The position numbers and the translations under genes were made by a program. Source: Fimbriimonadaceae bacterium (GTDB lineage: Bacteria > Armatimonadota > UBA10988). From it: DNA of 64,000 nucleotides. Position 1 is the first letter of the stretch. The number at the start of each line of letters is the position of its first letter. This document shows, in pieces, positions 19,871-39,103 of the stretch. The stretch covers positions 1-64,000 of the forward strand of contig JADZEX010000075.1 of the NCBI GenBank assembly GCA_020850355.1. Reading direction: 5' to 3'. A model generated the notes under the pieces. The model was not told the DNA's origin and made no database searches. It saw nothing but the letters and a program-made list of their open reading frames with translations.

Positions 19871-21229
19871 TCAGTCGGCCGCGCGGTAACACAGCACCGT
19901 CGCCGCGGTCGGTGCGGCCGGGGGCAGATCGACCAGCGCGCGCTGGCCGTCCCAGCGCCAGCTCAGCGGCGTCGGGCCAGCGAGGCGGCGCACCGGGCTG
20001 CCGGCGGCCGGCGGCAGGGCCAGCGCCACCGTGGACGGGGCGACCTCGTCGTGCAGCACGGTCGCATAGACCAGGCCACCGCCGCCGGTATAACAGACGT
20101 CGCCGTCGCGGAACGGGGCCACTGGTCGCGTGCCATAGATCGCCGCGCCGTTGACCCGCAGCCAGGCGCCGATCTCCCGCAGCCGCGCCAGGGCGTCGGA
20201 GTCAAAGGTGCCTTGCGGCGTCGGGCCGATGCCCAACAGCAGGTTGCCACCTTTGCAGACGATGTCGCAGAGCTGGTGGATCACCGCGCGGGCTGGGCGA
20301 TAGTCCATCTTGCCCGGCATGTACTTCCAGGATCCCCCGAGGGTGATGCAGCTCTCCCAGGGGTAGTCGAGCGCGCGGTCGAGCACTTCCTGCTCCGGGG
20401 TGATGAAGTTCTCGAACTCCCCACCGACGGTGCGGTCGGCGATCAACAGGCCCGGCTGCAACGACCGGGCCAGCGCTGCGAGGGCTGGCATCTGAATGTC
20501 CTGGTGCGGCGGCCGGACCTGCCCGCCATCCAGCCAGAGCGCATCGATGGGGCCGTAGTCCGTCAGCAGTTCGCGGATCTGCTCCCGCACGAAAGCCTGG
20601 AACTGCGCCCAGAGGGCGGGGTGCGCCGCGGTGTCGTAGTTCGGGTGGCGGTCGCGCAGCGGGAAGTCGGGAGACCAGTACCAGGGGCAGTGCCAGTCGG
20701 ACTTGCTGAAGTAAGCGCTGATCCCCAGGCCGCGCTGCCGCAAGGCGTCGAAGACCGCCCGCACCAGGTCGGCCTGCGGGTGCGTGTGATGCGGGCAATC
20801 GGGCGCGGTGACCTTGTACGCGGTGGTCGCCGTGTCCCACAGGCAGAACCCGTCGTGGTGCTTGGTCGTGAAGCAGACGTAGCGCATCCCGGCGTCGACC
20901 GCGGCGGCGGCCCACACGGCGGGGTCGAACTCGCGCGGGTCGAAGGTGCGGTTGAGCGCGCGGTAATCGCGGCTGAAGCGCTCGAAATCACGGTCCCGCT
21001 CGACCCAGCAGCGCATCGTCTCCAGGCGCGCCCAGGAGTCGGCTTTCACGAGGCCCCAGGACTCGTAGCAGTCCCACTGGCAGTACGGCCCCCAATGCAG
21101 GATCAGCCCCAGCTTCTGGTCGCGGAACCACTCCAGGCGCTGCTGCAGCCAGGGCGGATGCTGCGCCACCGGGAAGGCGCCGGGGAGGGTGCGGGCGATG
21201 ATGTCCCCACGCGGCGAGTCGCTGGCCAT
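19871..21229 (-). CDS. Alpha-L-fucosidase, GH29 family
   Basis: A 452-aa protein starting at ATG 21229 behind CGGAG. GH29 landmarks are clear: LGLILHWGPYCQW near the N-terminus, CFTTKHHDGFCLWD, and DALWLDGG with the predicted nucleophile aspartate, then LLLGIGPTPQGTFD. It should release fucose from glycans. No signal peptide is evident at the chosen start (MASDSPRGDI), so it may be cytoplasmic or the true start may lie elsewhere. It forms an operon with the heparinase-family gene. Confidence 0.9.
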   Translation of the reverse strand: MASDSPRGDIIARTLPGAFPVAQHPPWLQQRLEWFRDQKLGLILHWGPYCQWDCYESWGLVKADSWARLETMRCWVERDRDFERFSRDYRALNRTFDPREFDPAVWAAAAVDAGMRYVCFTTKHHDGFCLWDTATTAYKVTAPDCPHHTHPQADLVRAVFDALRQRGLGISAYFSKSDWHCPWYWSPDFPLRDRHPNYDTAAHPALWAQFQAFVREQIRELLTDYGPIDALWLDGGQVRPPHQDIQMPALAALARSLQPGLLIADRTVGGEFENFITPEQEVLDRALDYPWESCITLGGSWKYMPGKMDYRPARAVIHQLCDIVCKGGNLLLGIGPTPQGTFDSDALARLREIGAWLRVNGAAIYGTRPVAPFRDGDVCYTGGGGLVYATVLHDEVAPSTVALALPPAAGSPVRRLAGPTPLSWRWDGQRALVDLPPAAPTAATVLCYRAAD

Positions 21230-21398
21230 GGGCGGGCTCCGTGCAGCCCGTTTCGCCCGTCCGGCGGCCGGGACCTCCCCGACGGCAGGATCCGGGCCGG
21301 GCGCTGCGAAGCCGGCAGCGTTCGGGGGAACACCGCATCGCAGGTCCAGCGGTCGCGTCGCCCGGCGGGCGCCGCGCCGGCCTCGAAAGGGGGCCCAC

Positions 21399-21923
21399 AT
21401 GAAACGTACCTGGTGTCGCGTCGCTCTCTCGTTGATCGCCCTGACGCTGTTGCTGCCCGGCTGCGGCTCGTCGGGCGACGGCCTCGCCCAGGTCGGCACC
21501 GCCGCCGATCGGGAGCTGCTGCAGGCCACCGTCCACAGCGCGGCGCTCGGCCTGGCGGCGCTGGCCGTGACGCCCGACAGCCGGGCGGTCGACCAGCACG
21601 TGATCCGCAACTTCGTCCACGGGGTCACCTTCCTGGACGACCGCTCGGGCTACTTCTACGTCTATGACCGCACCAGCGACGTCTGCATCGCGCACTGGAA
21701 GAACCGTGACTGGGAGGGCACCGACAAGTCCGACTACCAGGACTCCCGCGGGACCTTCGTGATCCAGGAACTCTCGGCCATCGCCAACAGCCCGGCCGCC
21801 GCCGGCTATCTGGTCTTCTACTGGCTCAACCCGACCACCAACCGCGAGGAGCGCAAGCTCGGCTACGTCGAGCTGATCCCCGGCACCGACCTCTACCTCG
21901 GGTCGGGGATCTACGTGCCGTAA
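21399..21923 (+). CDS. Cache-domain lipoprotein
   Basis: A 174-aa protein with a lipoprotein signal peptide (lipobox LLPGC at about residue 22). Most of the mature part resembles a single Cache sensor domain: VTFLDDRSGYFYVYD, then WEGTDKSDYQDSRG and YVELIPGTDLYLGSGIY. Cache domains bind small ligands such as organic acids or sugars outside the cell, but this one has no attached signalling domain. It may be a ligand-binding accessory protein for the neighbouring glycan-degradation genes. Confidence 0.8.
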   Translation: MKRTWCRVALSLIALTLLLPGCGSSGDGLAQVGTAADRELLQATVHSAALGLAALAVTPDSRAVDQHVIRNFVHGVTFLDDRSGYFYVYDRTSDVCIAHWKNRDWEGTDKSDYQDSRGTFVIQELSAIANSPAAAGYLVFYWLNPTTNREERKLGYVELIPGTDLYLGSGIYVP

Positions 21924-21964
21924 GGCCGGGCGGCCAAGGAAACCGCCGCCCCCGCGCGAAGCCG

Positions 21965-21989
21965 CTCCCGGCGGCCTGGCCGCCGGGAG
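21965..21989 (+). promoter_or_regulatory. Hairpin covering the ribosome binding site of the next gene
   Basis: A perfect 10-bp stem (21965-21974 with 21980-21989, loop CCTGG). The right arm contains GGGAG, the only good Shine-Dalgarno for ATG 21999. It could be an intercistronic terminator or a translation-blocking structure. Confidence 0.5.
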
Positions 21990-21998
21990 AGCCGGCGC

Positions 21999-23270
21999 AT
22001 GTGGGCGCCCTGGCTGTTGCTGACCCTGACCGCGGCGGACCCGCCCGCGAACTTGACCATGGAGCAGGTCGTCGCCGAGACGATGCGGCCGTACGCCGGG
22101 CCGAGCGTCGCCGGGGTCGACCGCACGACCCTGCGCGGCAAGGTGCTCTGCGGCTACCAGGGCTGGTTCACCGCGCCGGGCGACGGGGCTGGCCGGGGCT
22201 GGTTCCACTGGGGCCGCGGCAGCGTGGAGGCCGGGCGGGCGACCTTCGACCTGTGGCCCGACGTCAGCGAACTGGCCGCCGACGAGCGCTTCGCGACGCC
22301 GCACCGGCACCCCGACGGGCGGCCCGCCGAGCTGTTCAGCTCGGTCCACCCGCAGACCGTCGCGCGCCACTTCCAGTGGATGCAGCAGTACGGCCTCGAC
22401 GGCGTCTTCGTGCAGCGCTTCGCCAGCCAGGTGCGCAGCCCGGTGGGGCGCCGGCACTGCAACCTGGCGCTGGCCAACTGCCGCCGCGGGGCCAACCTGC
22501 ACGGTCGGACCTACGCCGTGATGTACGACATGAACTGGGGCGCCGAGGACATCGAGGGCGTCAAGCAGGACTGGCGCGAGCTGGTCGACCGGATGCAGAT
22601 CACCCGCGACCCGGCCTACCTGCACGAGGGCGGCCAACCGGTCCTGGCGCTCTGGGGCTGTGCCTTCACGCACTACCGCTGGGACGCCGCGGCGGCCGCG
22701 GCGCTGCTCGACTGGCTGCAGCACGACCCGACGTACGGCGGCCTGACGGTGATGCTCGGCGTGCCGACCGACTGGCGCACGTTGAACGGCGACTGCCGCC
22801 CCGAGCCGGCGGTCCACGAGGTCTACGCGAAGGCCGACATCCTGAGCCCCTGGATGGTCGGCCGCTTCGGCACCCCGGCAGCCCGCGACCAACGGCTGGC
22901 CGCCCTCTGGCCGGCCGACCGGGCGTGGTGCGCCGAGCGCGGCAAGACCTTCCTGCCGGTGGTCTGGCCCGGCTTCAGTTGGCACAACCTGAAGCCCGAG
23001 AGCAAGCTGAACGCCATCCCGCGGCTGGGCGGTGAGTTCCTCTGGGGCCAGGTCCTCGCCGCCAAGACGGTCGGCTGCGACTCGCTCTACGTGGCGATGT
23101 TCGACGAGGTCGACGAGGGCACCGCGATCTTCAAGTGTGTCAGCGACCCGCCGGAGGGCTTCCTGGGCTACGAGGGCCTGCCGAGCGACCACTACCTCTG
23201 GCTGACCGGCCAGGCCGGCCGTCTGCTGCGGGGCGAACTGCCGCTCTCGCGAGCGCTCCCGACCCGCTGA
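21999..23270 (+). CDS. Secreted GH71/GH99-like glycoside hydrolase
   Basis: A 423-aa protein with a short signal peptide (MWAPWLLLTLTAADPP). It carries the signature of the bacterial GH71/99-like group: KVLCGYQGWFTAPGDG followed by GWFHWGRG, DGVFVQRFAS, YAVMYDMNW and VWPGFSWHN, ending in a barrel strand with MFDEVDEGTAIFK. These proteins are probable endo-acting alpha-mannanase or glucanase relatives. The substrate is not proven. It sits between the Cache lipoprotein and a Tat-exported oxidoreductase on the same strand. Confidence 0.82.
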   Translation: MWAPWLLLTLTAADPPANLTMEQVVAETMRPYAGPSVAGVDRTTLRGKVLCGYQGWFTAPGDGAGRGWFHWGRGSVEAGRATFDLWPDVSELAADERFATPHRHPDGRPAELFSSVHPQTVARHFQWMQQYGLDGVFVQRFASQVRSPVGRRHCNLALANCRRGANLHGRTYAVMYDMNWGAEDIEGVKQDWRELVDRMQITRDPAYLHEGGQPVLALWGCAFTHYRWDAAAAAALLDWLQHDPTYGGLTVMLGVPTDWRTLNGDCRPEPAVHEVYAKADILSPWMVGRFGTPAARDQRLAALWPADRAWCAERGKTFLPVVWPGFSWHNLKPESKLNAIPRLGGEFLWGQVLAAKTVGCDSLYVAMFDEVDEGTAIFKCVSDPPEGFLGYEGLPSDHYLWLTGQAGRLLRGELPLSRALPTR

Positions 23271-23346
23271 AGGAGTCTGCACCGCGCTGCCGAATCCGAG
23301 CGGTTCCGCGGCGGCCCGGACCGGCTGCTGGCCGGTGGAGAGCATC

Positions 23347-24693
23347 ATGAGTGAGGTCACGAGGCGTCGTTTCCTGCAGACCGGAGCGGTCGTCGCGGCC
23401 GGGTCGTCGCTGGCCGGCCGCAAGCTCTGGGCCGCCCCGGGCGACAAGCTGCGAGTCGGCCTCATCGCCGTCGGTGGGATGGGTGGCTACGCCGTCGACA
23501 AGGGCTGCGACGAGCGGGTGGTGGCGATCTGCGACATCGATGAGGGCAACCTCGGGCGGGCCATGAAGGACAAGATCCAACCCCGCCTGGGCGGTCTGCC
23601 AGCGCCGCAGGTCTACCACGATTACCGCAAGATGATCGAAGAGCAGGCCAAAGAGCTGGACGTGGTGCTGATCTCGACGCCTGACCACGATCACGCCCCG
23701 GCGGCGATCCGGGCGATCCACGCCGGGCTGCACGTGTTCTGTCAGAAGCCGCTGGCGCACAACATTCGGGAGTGCTACGAGCTGGCCAAGGCCGCCCAGG
23801 CGAAGGGCGTGCTGACCCAAATGGGCAACCAGGGCCACACCGGCGAGAGTCTGCGGCGGGCCTGCGAGTACCTGCAGGCCGGGGCGGTCGGGGCGGTCAC
23901 CGCGACGCACACCCTGCTCGGCCGCAACTTCGGCGGCACCGGCGGGCGCCCGGCCAGCAAGCCGGTGCCGGCCGGCGTGCATTGGCAAGAATGGCTCGGA
24001 CCGGCCCCCTTCCGCGACTACCACGACGGCCTGCACGCCTTCAGTTGGCGCAGTTGGCGCGACTTCGGGACCGGCACCATCGGCGACATGGCGACCCACA
24101 ACCTGGACTGCCTGTTCTTCGCCCTGAAGGTCTACGAGGCCAAGTCCTTCTCGTGTACCTGCCTGGCAACCAACGGCGGCAGCGCCGAGATGTGGGCCCA
24201 GAACAACGTCGTGCGTTACGACATTCCCGCCCGCGGCGCCCTGCCGGCGTTTCAGGCCTTCGTCTACGACCACGGCGACCTCAAGCCGGAGGTCATGAAG
24301 GAGGCCGAGAAGGAATACGAGATCAAGTTCGGCGAGGACACCCTGTACCTCGGCGAGCAGGGCAAGTTCTGGACCAAGGGCACCGCCAGCGGCGCGATGA
24401 TGCTGCCGCTGGACAAGCACGCCGAGTACCCGCAGCCCGCGAAGACTCTGCCGCGGGCGCACGGCGGGCCGATCGAGGACCTCTACTGGGCCATCAAGAA
24501 CGGCGGCACGCCGGTCAGCAACTTCCCCGACGCCGGTACCCCGCTAACCGCCTTTGCGCTGGTCGGCCACCTCGCGCAGCGCGCGGGGATCGGGCAGACC
24601 GTCGAGTGGGACGTCACCGGGATGCGCTGCACCAACCGCTCGGAGCTGAACGAGTTCGTCAAGCGCACCTACCGGCCGGGCTGGGAAGTCTGA
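23347..24693 (+). CDS. Tat-exported Gfo/Idh/MocA family oxidoreductase
   Basis: A 448-aa protein. The N-terminus has a twin-arginine signal (TRRRFLQTGAVVAAGSSLAG), then a Rossmann NAD(P) motif LIAVGGMGGYAV and the family motif FCQKPLAHN (EKP-like, here QKP), with a C-terminal alpha/beta substrate domain (IGDMATHNLD). Such proteins oxidise or reduce sugars or inositols. The Tat signal implies export after cofactor loading. The start ATG 23347 follows GGTGGAG by seven bases; an in-frame GTG lies at 23335. Confidence 0.9.
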   Translation: MSEVTRRRFLQTGAVVAAGSSLAGRKLWAAPGDKLRVGLIAVGGMGGYAVDKGCDERVVAICDIDEGNLGRAMKDKIQPRLGGLPAPQVYHDYRKMIEEQAKELDVVLISTPDHDHAPAAIRAIHAGLHVFCQKPLAHNIRECYELAKAAQAKGVLTQMGNQGHTGESLRRACEYLQAGAVGAVTATHTLLGRNFGGTGGRPASKPVPAGVHWQEWLGPAPFRDYHDGLHAFSWRSWRDFGTGTIGDMATHNLDCLFFALKVYEAKSFSCTCLATNGGSAEMWAQNNVVRYDIPARGALPAFQAFVYDHGDLKPEVMKEAEKEYEIKFGEDTLYLGEQGKFWTKGTASGAMMLPLDKHAEYPQPAKTLPRAHGGPIEDLYWAIKNGGTPVSNFPDAGTPLTAFALVGHLAQRAGIGQTVEWDVTGMRCTNRSELNEFVKRTYRPGWEV

Positions 24694-24752
24694 TGAGTCC
24701 GCCCGCCCGGCCGAGCGGGCCGCCGGCAGGCGCCCGCCTGGTCACCGCCCGA

Positions 24753-24790
24753 CCCCGCCGCACCGCGCCAGCCGGCCCGGTGCGGCGGGG
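24753..24790 (+). terminator. Hairpin between oxidoreductase gene and rpoB promoter
   Basis: A perfect 13-bp stem (24753-24765 with 24778-24790, 12-base loop) followed by CTTC. It sits immediately upstream of the rpoB promoter and should insulate it from upstream transcription. Confidence 0.65.
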
Positions 24791-24802
24791 CTTCACCGGC
24801 CC

Positions 24803-24831
24803 TTGACAGTTGGGGCCGCGGTTCCTATACT
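24803..24831 (+). promoter_or_regulatory. Near-consensus sigma-70 promoter for rpoBC
   Basis: TTGACA (24803-24808), a 17-base spacer and TATACT (24826-24831). This is the best housekeeping promoter in the window. The predicted start is near 24838. Confidence 0.85.
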
Positions 24832-24837
24832 GTCTGC

Positions 24838-25134
24838 TTGCGACCACGATCGCGATGCTGCCGCATTTGGGCGCACGTCGTGTACTGCCGGGGCGAAGCG
24901 AAGAGTCATGACCACACCATGCACCTCGACTCCCTATTACCCATCTTCGACACCCACGGTCAGACACCAGCAGTTGCGGGGGGAAGCCGCCAGCCGCCGG
25001 GGGCGCGCCGGGCTCTGACCGGCGGTCCGTCCTGGTCCCCTGGCGGTCGTTAGCGACGCCTCTCCGGCGCTCCGTTTGTCGCGGCCGAGAACGGCCGTAG
25101 TCCGTGTCCCGTGAGAACCGAGGAACCCAACTCG
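24838..25134 (+). other. Long rpoB leader (about 297 bases)
   Basis: Non-coding sequence between the predicted transcription start and the rpoB ATG. It contains a small hairpin CGGCCG-AGAA-CGGCCG at 25082-25097. I recognise no known riboswitch or leader motif and no convincing leader peptide with a ribosome binding site. Autoregulatory leaders are common for rpoB, but nothing here proves one. Confidence 0.5.
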
Positions 25135-29835
<4,701 letters not shown>

Positions 29836-29866
29836 GAGCCGCCCGGCGGCGCTGCGGGAGAGAGCA

Positions 29867-35902
<6,036 letters not shown>

Positions 35903-35910
35903 GCAATGCG

Positions 35911-35950
35911 GGCTGACCGGTGGCGCCCTGGGTCGGGCCGCCGGTCAGCC
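35911..35950 (+). terminator. Hairpin after rpoC
   Basis: A perfect 10-bp inverted repeat (35911-35920 with 35941-35950) around a 20-base loop, starting nine bases after the rpoC stop. It is a terminator or attenuator before the glycosyltransferase gene; there is no U-tract. Confidence 0.5.
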
Positions 35951-35979
35951 AGCGACCGCGCTGCGAGAGGCCTGGGCTG

Positions 35980-37134
35980 GTGACCGAGCCGCTGCGGGTG
36001 TTGAATCTGATCACCGCCCTCACCACGGGCGGCGCCGAGATGATGCTGCTGCGGCTGCTGCAGGTCGTCGACCGTGCCCGGTTCGAGCCGCTAGTGGTCG
36101 CCTTGTCTCCTGGCGGGGCGATGGTGCCGCGGCTGCAGGCCGCCGGTCTCCGGCTCGCTGATCTCGGTCTGCCCCGCAGCCTGCCCGACCCGCGCGGTGC
36201 GCTGCGGCTGGCGCGGCTGCTGCGGCGCGAGCGGATCGACGTGGTGCAGAGTTGGATGTACCACGCTGACTTGCTGGGCAGCCTGGTCGCCGGACGCCAC
36301 GGCGTGCCGGTCGCCTGGGGCATCCACAACTCCGCTCTCGATCCGCGTCGCGCCAAACGGCTGACGCGCCTCGTTCGCGCTGCCTGCGCGCGGCTCTCCT
36401 GGCGCTGGCCGCGGGCCGTGGTCTGTTGCAGCCAGGCCGCCCGGCGAGTGCATTGCGAGGTCGGCTACAACCCGGCCGTGATGCGGGTGATCCCCAACGG
36501 CTTCGACGTCCAGACCTGGCGGCCGCAACCCGCGCTGCGCCCGGTACAGCGCGCGCAACTGGGGGTGCCCGCGGAGGTGCCGCTGGTCAGCCTGGTGGCC
36601 CGGTTCGATGCCGACAAAGACCAGGCCACCTTCCTGGCCGCCGCGGCGCGGGTCGCGGCGGCGCTGCCGGCGGTGCGCTTCGTGATGTGCGGGCGCGACA
36701 TCCTGGCGACCAACCCGGTGCTCGGGAGCTGGCTGCAGCAGCACCAGTTGACCGACCGGGTGCTGCTGCTGGGCGAGCGCGACGATCTGCCGGAGTTGCT
36801 GCAGGCGGTCGATCTGGCCTGTTCGTCATCCGCCAGCGAGGCGATGCCCTTGGCCGTCGGCGAGGCGATGGCTTGTGGGCTGCCCTGCGTGGTGACCGAT
36901 GTCGGCGACTCCGCTCCGATGGTTGGCGACACCGGGCTGGTGGCACCACCGCAGGACCCCGCCGCGCTGGCCGCGGCGATGCTGCAACTGCTGCGCGAGC
37001 CCGCCGCGGCGCGACAGGCGCGCGGTGCTGCGGCCCGGCAGCGGATTGCGACGCAGTACAGCCTGGACGCCATCGCCACGCAGTACCAGCAGCTTTGGGC
37101 GCAGCTCCACGCCGAGCGGGCCGTGGCAAGCTGA
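35980..37134 (+). CDS. Family 4 glycosyltransferase
   Basis: A 384-aa GT-B enzyme. The N-terminal donor-independent half begins VLNLITALTTGGAEMMLLRLL. The C-terminal nucleotide-sugar half has VIPNGFD, LVSLVARFDADKDQ and the EX7E-type motif SASEAMPLAVGEAMACGLP. It probably builds a surface polysaccharide or glycolipid; the sugar is unknown. GTG 35980 is used as start, placing LRVLNLI at residue 5. It lies 77 bases after rpoC and has no obvious functional link to it. Confidence 0.87.
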   Translation: MTEPLRVLNLITALTTGGAEMMLLRLLQVVDRARFEPLVVALSPGGAMVPRLQAAGLRLADLGLPRSLPDPRGALRLARLLRRERIDVVQSWMYHADLLGSLVAGRHGVPVAWGIHNSALDPRRAKRLTRLVRAACARLSWRWPRAVVCCSQAARRVHCEVGYNPAVMRVIPNGFDVQTWRPQPALRPVQRAQLGVPAEVPLVSLVARFDADKDQATFLAAAARVAAALPAVRFVMCGRDILATNPVLGSWLQQHQLTDRVLLLGERDDLPELLQAVDLACSSSASEAMPLAVGEAMACGLPCVVTDVGDSAPMVGDTGLVAPPQDPAALAAAMLQLLREPAAARQARGAAARQRIATQYSLDAIATQYQQLWAQLHAERAVAS

Positions 37135-37144
37135 GGTTGGCGCC

Positions 37145-38215
37145 TCAGACCGGGTCGCGGCGCGTCGTCTCGTTGTCGATCCCCGCCGCCCGGAAAGCTC
37201 GCTCGTAGACCCGTAGCACGTCGCGGCACTGCTGCGGCGTCACCGCCAGCGCGGCGCGGCCCAGCAGCGCGTCGCGCACGTTGGCGTAGTAGGCCCGCCA
37301 GTCGCCCGGCACCGGCGCAAAGCCGTCGGTCGGGTGGACCGACTTCACGGTCAAGTTCTCGGCCGGCAGCGCCGCTGCGGGTTGGCCGCCGATCACCGCG
37401 CTGTTGGCCCGCATCAGCGCTTCCTGGGGGTCGATGCCGTAGAGCCGCAGCCCGCCCTGGCTGCCGTTGATCTGCCAGTGCGGCTGGTCGGTCCAGCTCT
37501 GCAGGCTGACCGTCACCGTGATCCGCAGCCCGCGGCGGTAGTGCAGCGCGACGAACGCCTCGGTGTCGGTCTCGTTGCCCTCCTGGCGGAACTGCAGGTC
37601 GGCGAAGACGCGGTCCGGGTCGGATCCGCCGAGCAGCACCGCCTGGTCCATCAGGTGGGCTCCCCAATCGACCAGTTGCCCGCCAAAGGCGCTCGCCAGC
37701 GACCGCCAGCGGCGTTCGCCGGTCAACGGCTGGAGCGGCATCCGCGTCATCGTCAGCGCGATGTTGATGCTCCAGGGCTCGCCCAGCAGGCCGTCGTCGA
37801 GGGCCTTGCGGACGGTCAGAAAGTCGCTGTCCCAGCGCCGGTTGTGGAACACCGAGAGCAACTGCCCGGCGCGGTCGGCCGCCGCGATCATCGCGTCGGC
37901 CTCGGCCACCGAGCGGGCCATGATCTTGTCGACCACCACCGGCTTGCCCATCCCGAGCGCGGCGACGGTCTGCTCACAGTGCAAGTGATGCGGCGTCGCC
38001 AGGACCACCAGGTCGACCGCCGGGTGCTGCACCAAGGCCTCGAAGGAATCGACCACGGCCGCCTGCGGGTTGTCCTGGCGCGCCTGCTCCAGCTTCTCGG
38101 CCGCCCGCGACATCACCGCCGCGACCCGCAGCCCGGGGGTGGCGTCCACCAACATGCGGTGGAACAGCCGTCCGGCCAGACCATACCCAACAATGCCGAC
38201 ACCCAGGTCACTCAT
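37145..38215 (-). CDS. Gfo/Idh/MocA family oxidoreductase (cytoplasmic)
   Basis: A 356-aa protein without a signal peptide. The Rossmann motif GIVGYGLAGRLFH is at the N-terminus, VVVDKIMARS stands where the EKP motif of the family is (DKI here), and the substrate domain contains WGAHLMDQAVLLGG. The relaxed EKP motif resembles the YdgJ/IolX-like subgroup. It should be an NAD(P)-dependent sugar or inositol dehydrogenase. It lies downstream of the NagB-like gene on the same strand, which would fit amino-sugar or related metabolism. Confidence 0.87.
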   Translation of the reverse strand: MSDLGVGIVGYGLAGRLFHRMLVDATPGLRVAAVMSRAAEKLEQARQDNPQAAVVDSFEALVQHPAVDLVVLATPHHLHCEQTVAALGMGKPVVVDKIMARSVAEADAMIAAADRAGQLLSVFHNRRWDSDFLTVRKALDDGLLGEPWSINIALTMTRMPLQPLTGERRWRSLASAFGGQLVDWGAHLMDQAVLLGGSDPDRVFADLQFRQEGNETDTEAFVALHYRRGLRITVTVSLQSWTDQPHWQINGSQGGLRLYGIDPQEALMRANSAVIGGQPAAALPAENLTVKSVHPTDGFAPVPGDWRAYYANVRDALLGRAALAVTPQQCRDVLRVYERAFRAAGIDNETTRRDPV

Positions 38216-38267
38216 CAGTGCGCTCCGCCGCAGACGATAGCGGAAACCGCCGGTCGCGGCAAGCCGC

Positions 38268-38984
38268 TCACTGGCCGGCGGCGGCGTGGTCGGCGAGCAC
38301 CCGGCAGCCGCGGTGGCCTTGCAGCAGGGACGCCGGGAAAGCGGTGCTGAGCGGCCCTTGCAGCAGCCGCTGCAACGCGGCGCGCTTGCTGCGGCCGGTC
38401 ACCGGAAGCAGCAGCAGCTCCGCCTCCAGCAGATCGGCCAGTCCCAGCGTGAGACCGTGCGTCGGCGGCGCCGGCAGGTCGAGCAGCATGCTATGTGTGC
38501 GCGACTCCGCGGCCAGCTCGGCGACGTGGAACCGCGGCGTCAGCTCCGGCGCCGGGTCGTTCATGCCGAGGTGGCCGTTCAGCCCCAGGCCCAGCACCGC
38601 CGCATCCAACGGCCCCGCCGCGTCCAGCGCGCGGCGCACGCGGGCGACCTCGGCGGCCGGGTCGGGCGCCATGCTGTCGAAGGTCAGCCAGCGCGTGGCC
38701 GGGACCTGGAGGGGCGTCAGCAGGTGCCGCCGCAGGTCGTCCTCGCAGCTCGCCGGGTCGCTGGCCGGGACGCCGAGCCACTCGTCGAGCTTGATCCAGC
38801 GAACCTCCGCCCAGTCACCCGGCACGGCGGCGGCGGTCCCGGCCAGGGTGGCATAGAGCGGGCGCGGCGAGCTGCCGGCGGCCACCGCCACCCGGGCCGC
38901 TGGCCGCCGGGCCACGAACTGCTGCAACAACTGGGCGGCGCGGCGTCCGACCGCGGTGGGGTCCGGCAGCACTTCCAACGTCAT
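38268..38984 (-). CDS. Glucosamine-6-phosphate isomerase/6-phosphogluconolactonase family protein
   Basis: A 238-aa NagB/RpiA-fold protein. It shows VAVAAGSSPRPLYATL (phosphate-binding loop), WIKLDEWLG (catalytic-type Asp) and VLGLGLNGHLGMNDPA, which matches NagB-type GLGxxGHxxFNEP better than phosphogluconolactonase. It probably converts glucosamine-6-phosphate to fructose-6-phosphate or acts on a related sugar phosphate. ATG 38984 is six bases after a GGAG. It is the first gene of a minus-strand pair with the oxidoreductase at 37145. Confidence 0.8.
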   Translation of the reverse strand: MTLEVLPDPTAVGRRAAQLLQQFVARRPAARVAVAAGSSPRPLYATLAGTAAAVPGDWAEVRWIKLDEWLGVPASDPASCEDDLRRHLLTPLQVPATRWLTFDSMAPDPAAEVARVRRALDAAGPLDAAVLGLGLNGHLGMNDPAPELTPRFHVAELAAESRTHSMLLDLPAPPTHGLTLGLADLLEAELLLLPVTGRSKRAALQRLLQGPLSTAFPASLLQGHRGCRVLADHAAAGQ

Positions 38985-39053
38985 CAGGCACTCCAAGCGC
39001 CGTTTCGGCAGCGCCGCCGGCACCCCTGCCGGGCCACCGGCCCTTGCCACGAT

Positions 39054-39083
39054 TTGACGGTCATCCAACGAACATGTTACAAT
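39054..39083 (+). promoter_or_regulatory. Sigma-70-type promoter
   Basis: TTGACG (39054-39059), an 18-base spacer and TACAAT (39078-39083). It is followed at once by GGAGG and GTG 39104, supporting that start and giving a very short leader for the oxidoreductase-response-regulator operon. Confidence 0.75.
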
Positions 39084-39103
39084 CCGGCCGGCCGGAGGCG
39101 GGC

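Noticed and set aside
24694-25134. Short reading frames in the rpoB leader as a leader peptide
   Set aside because: None has a proper ribosome binding site or conserved-looking composition.
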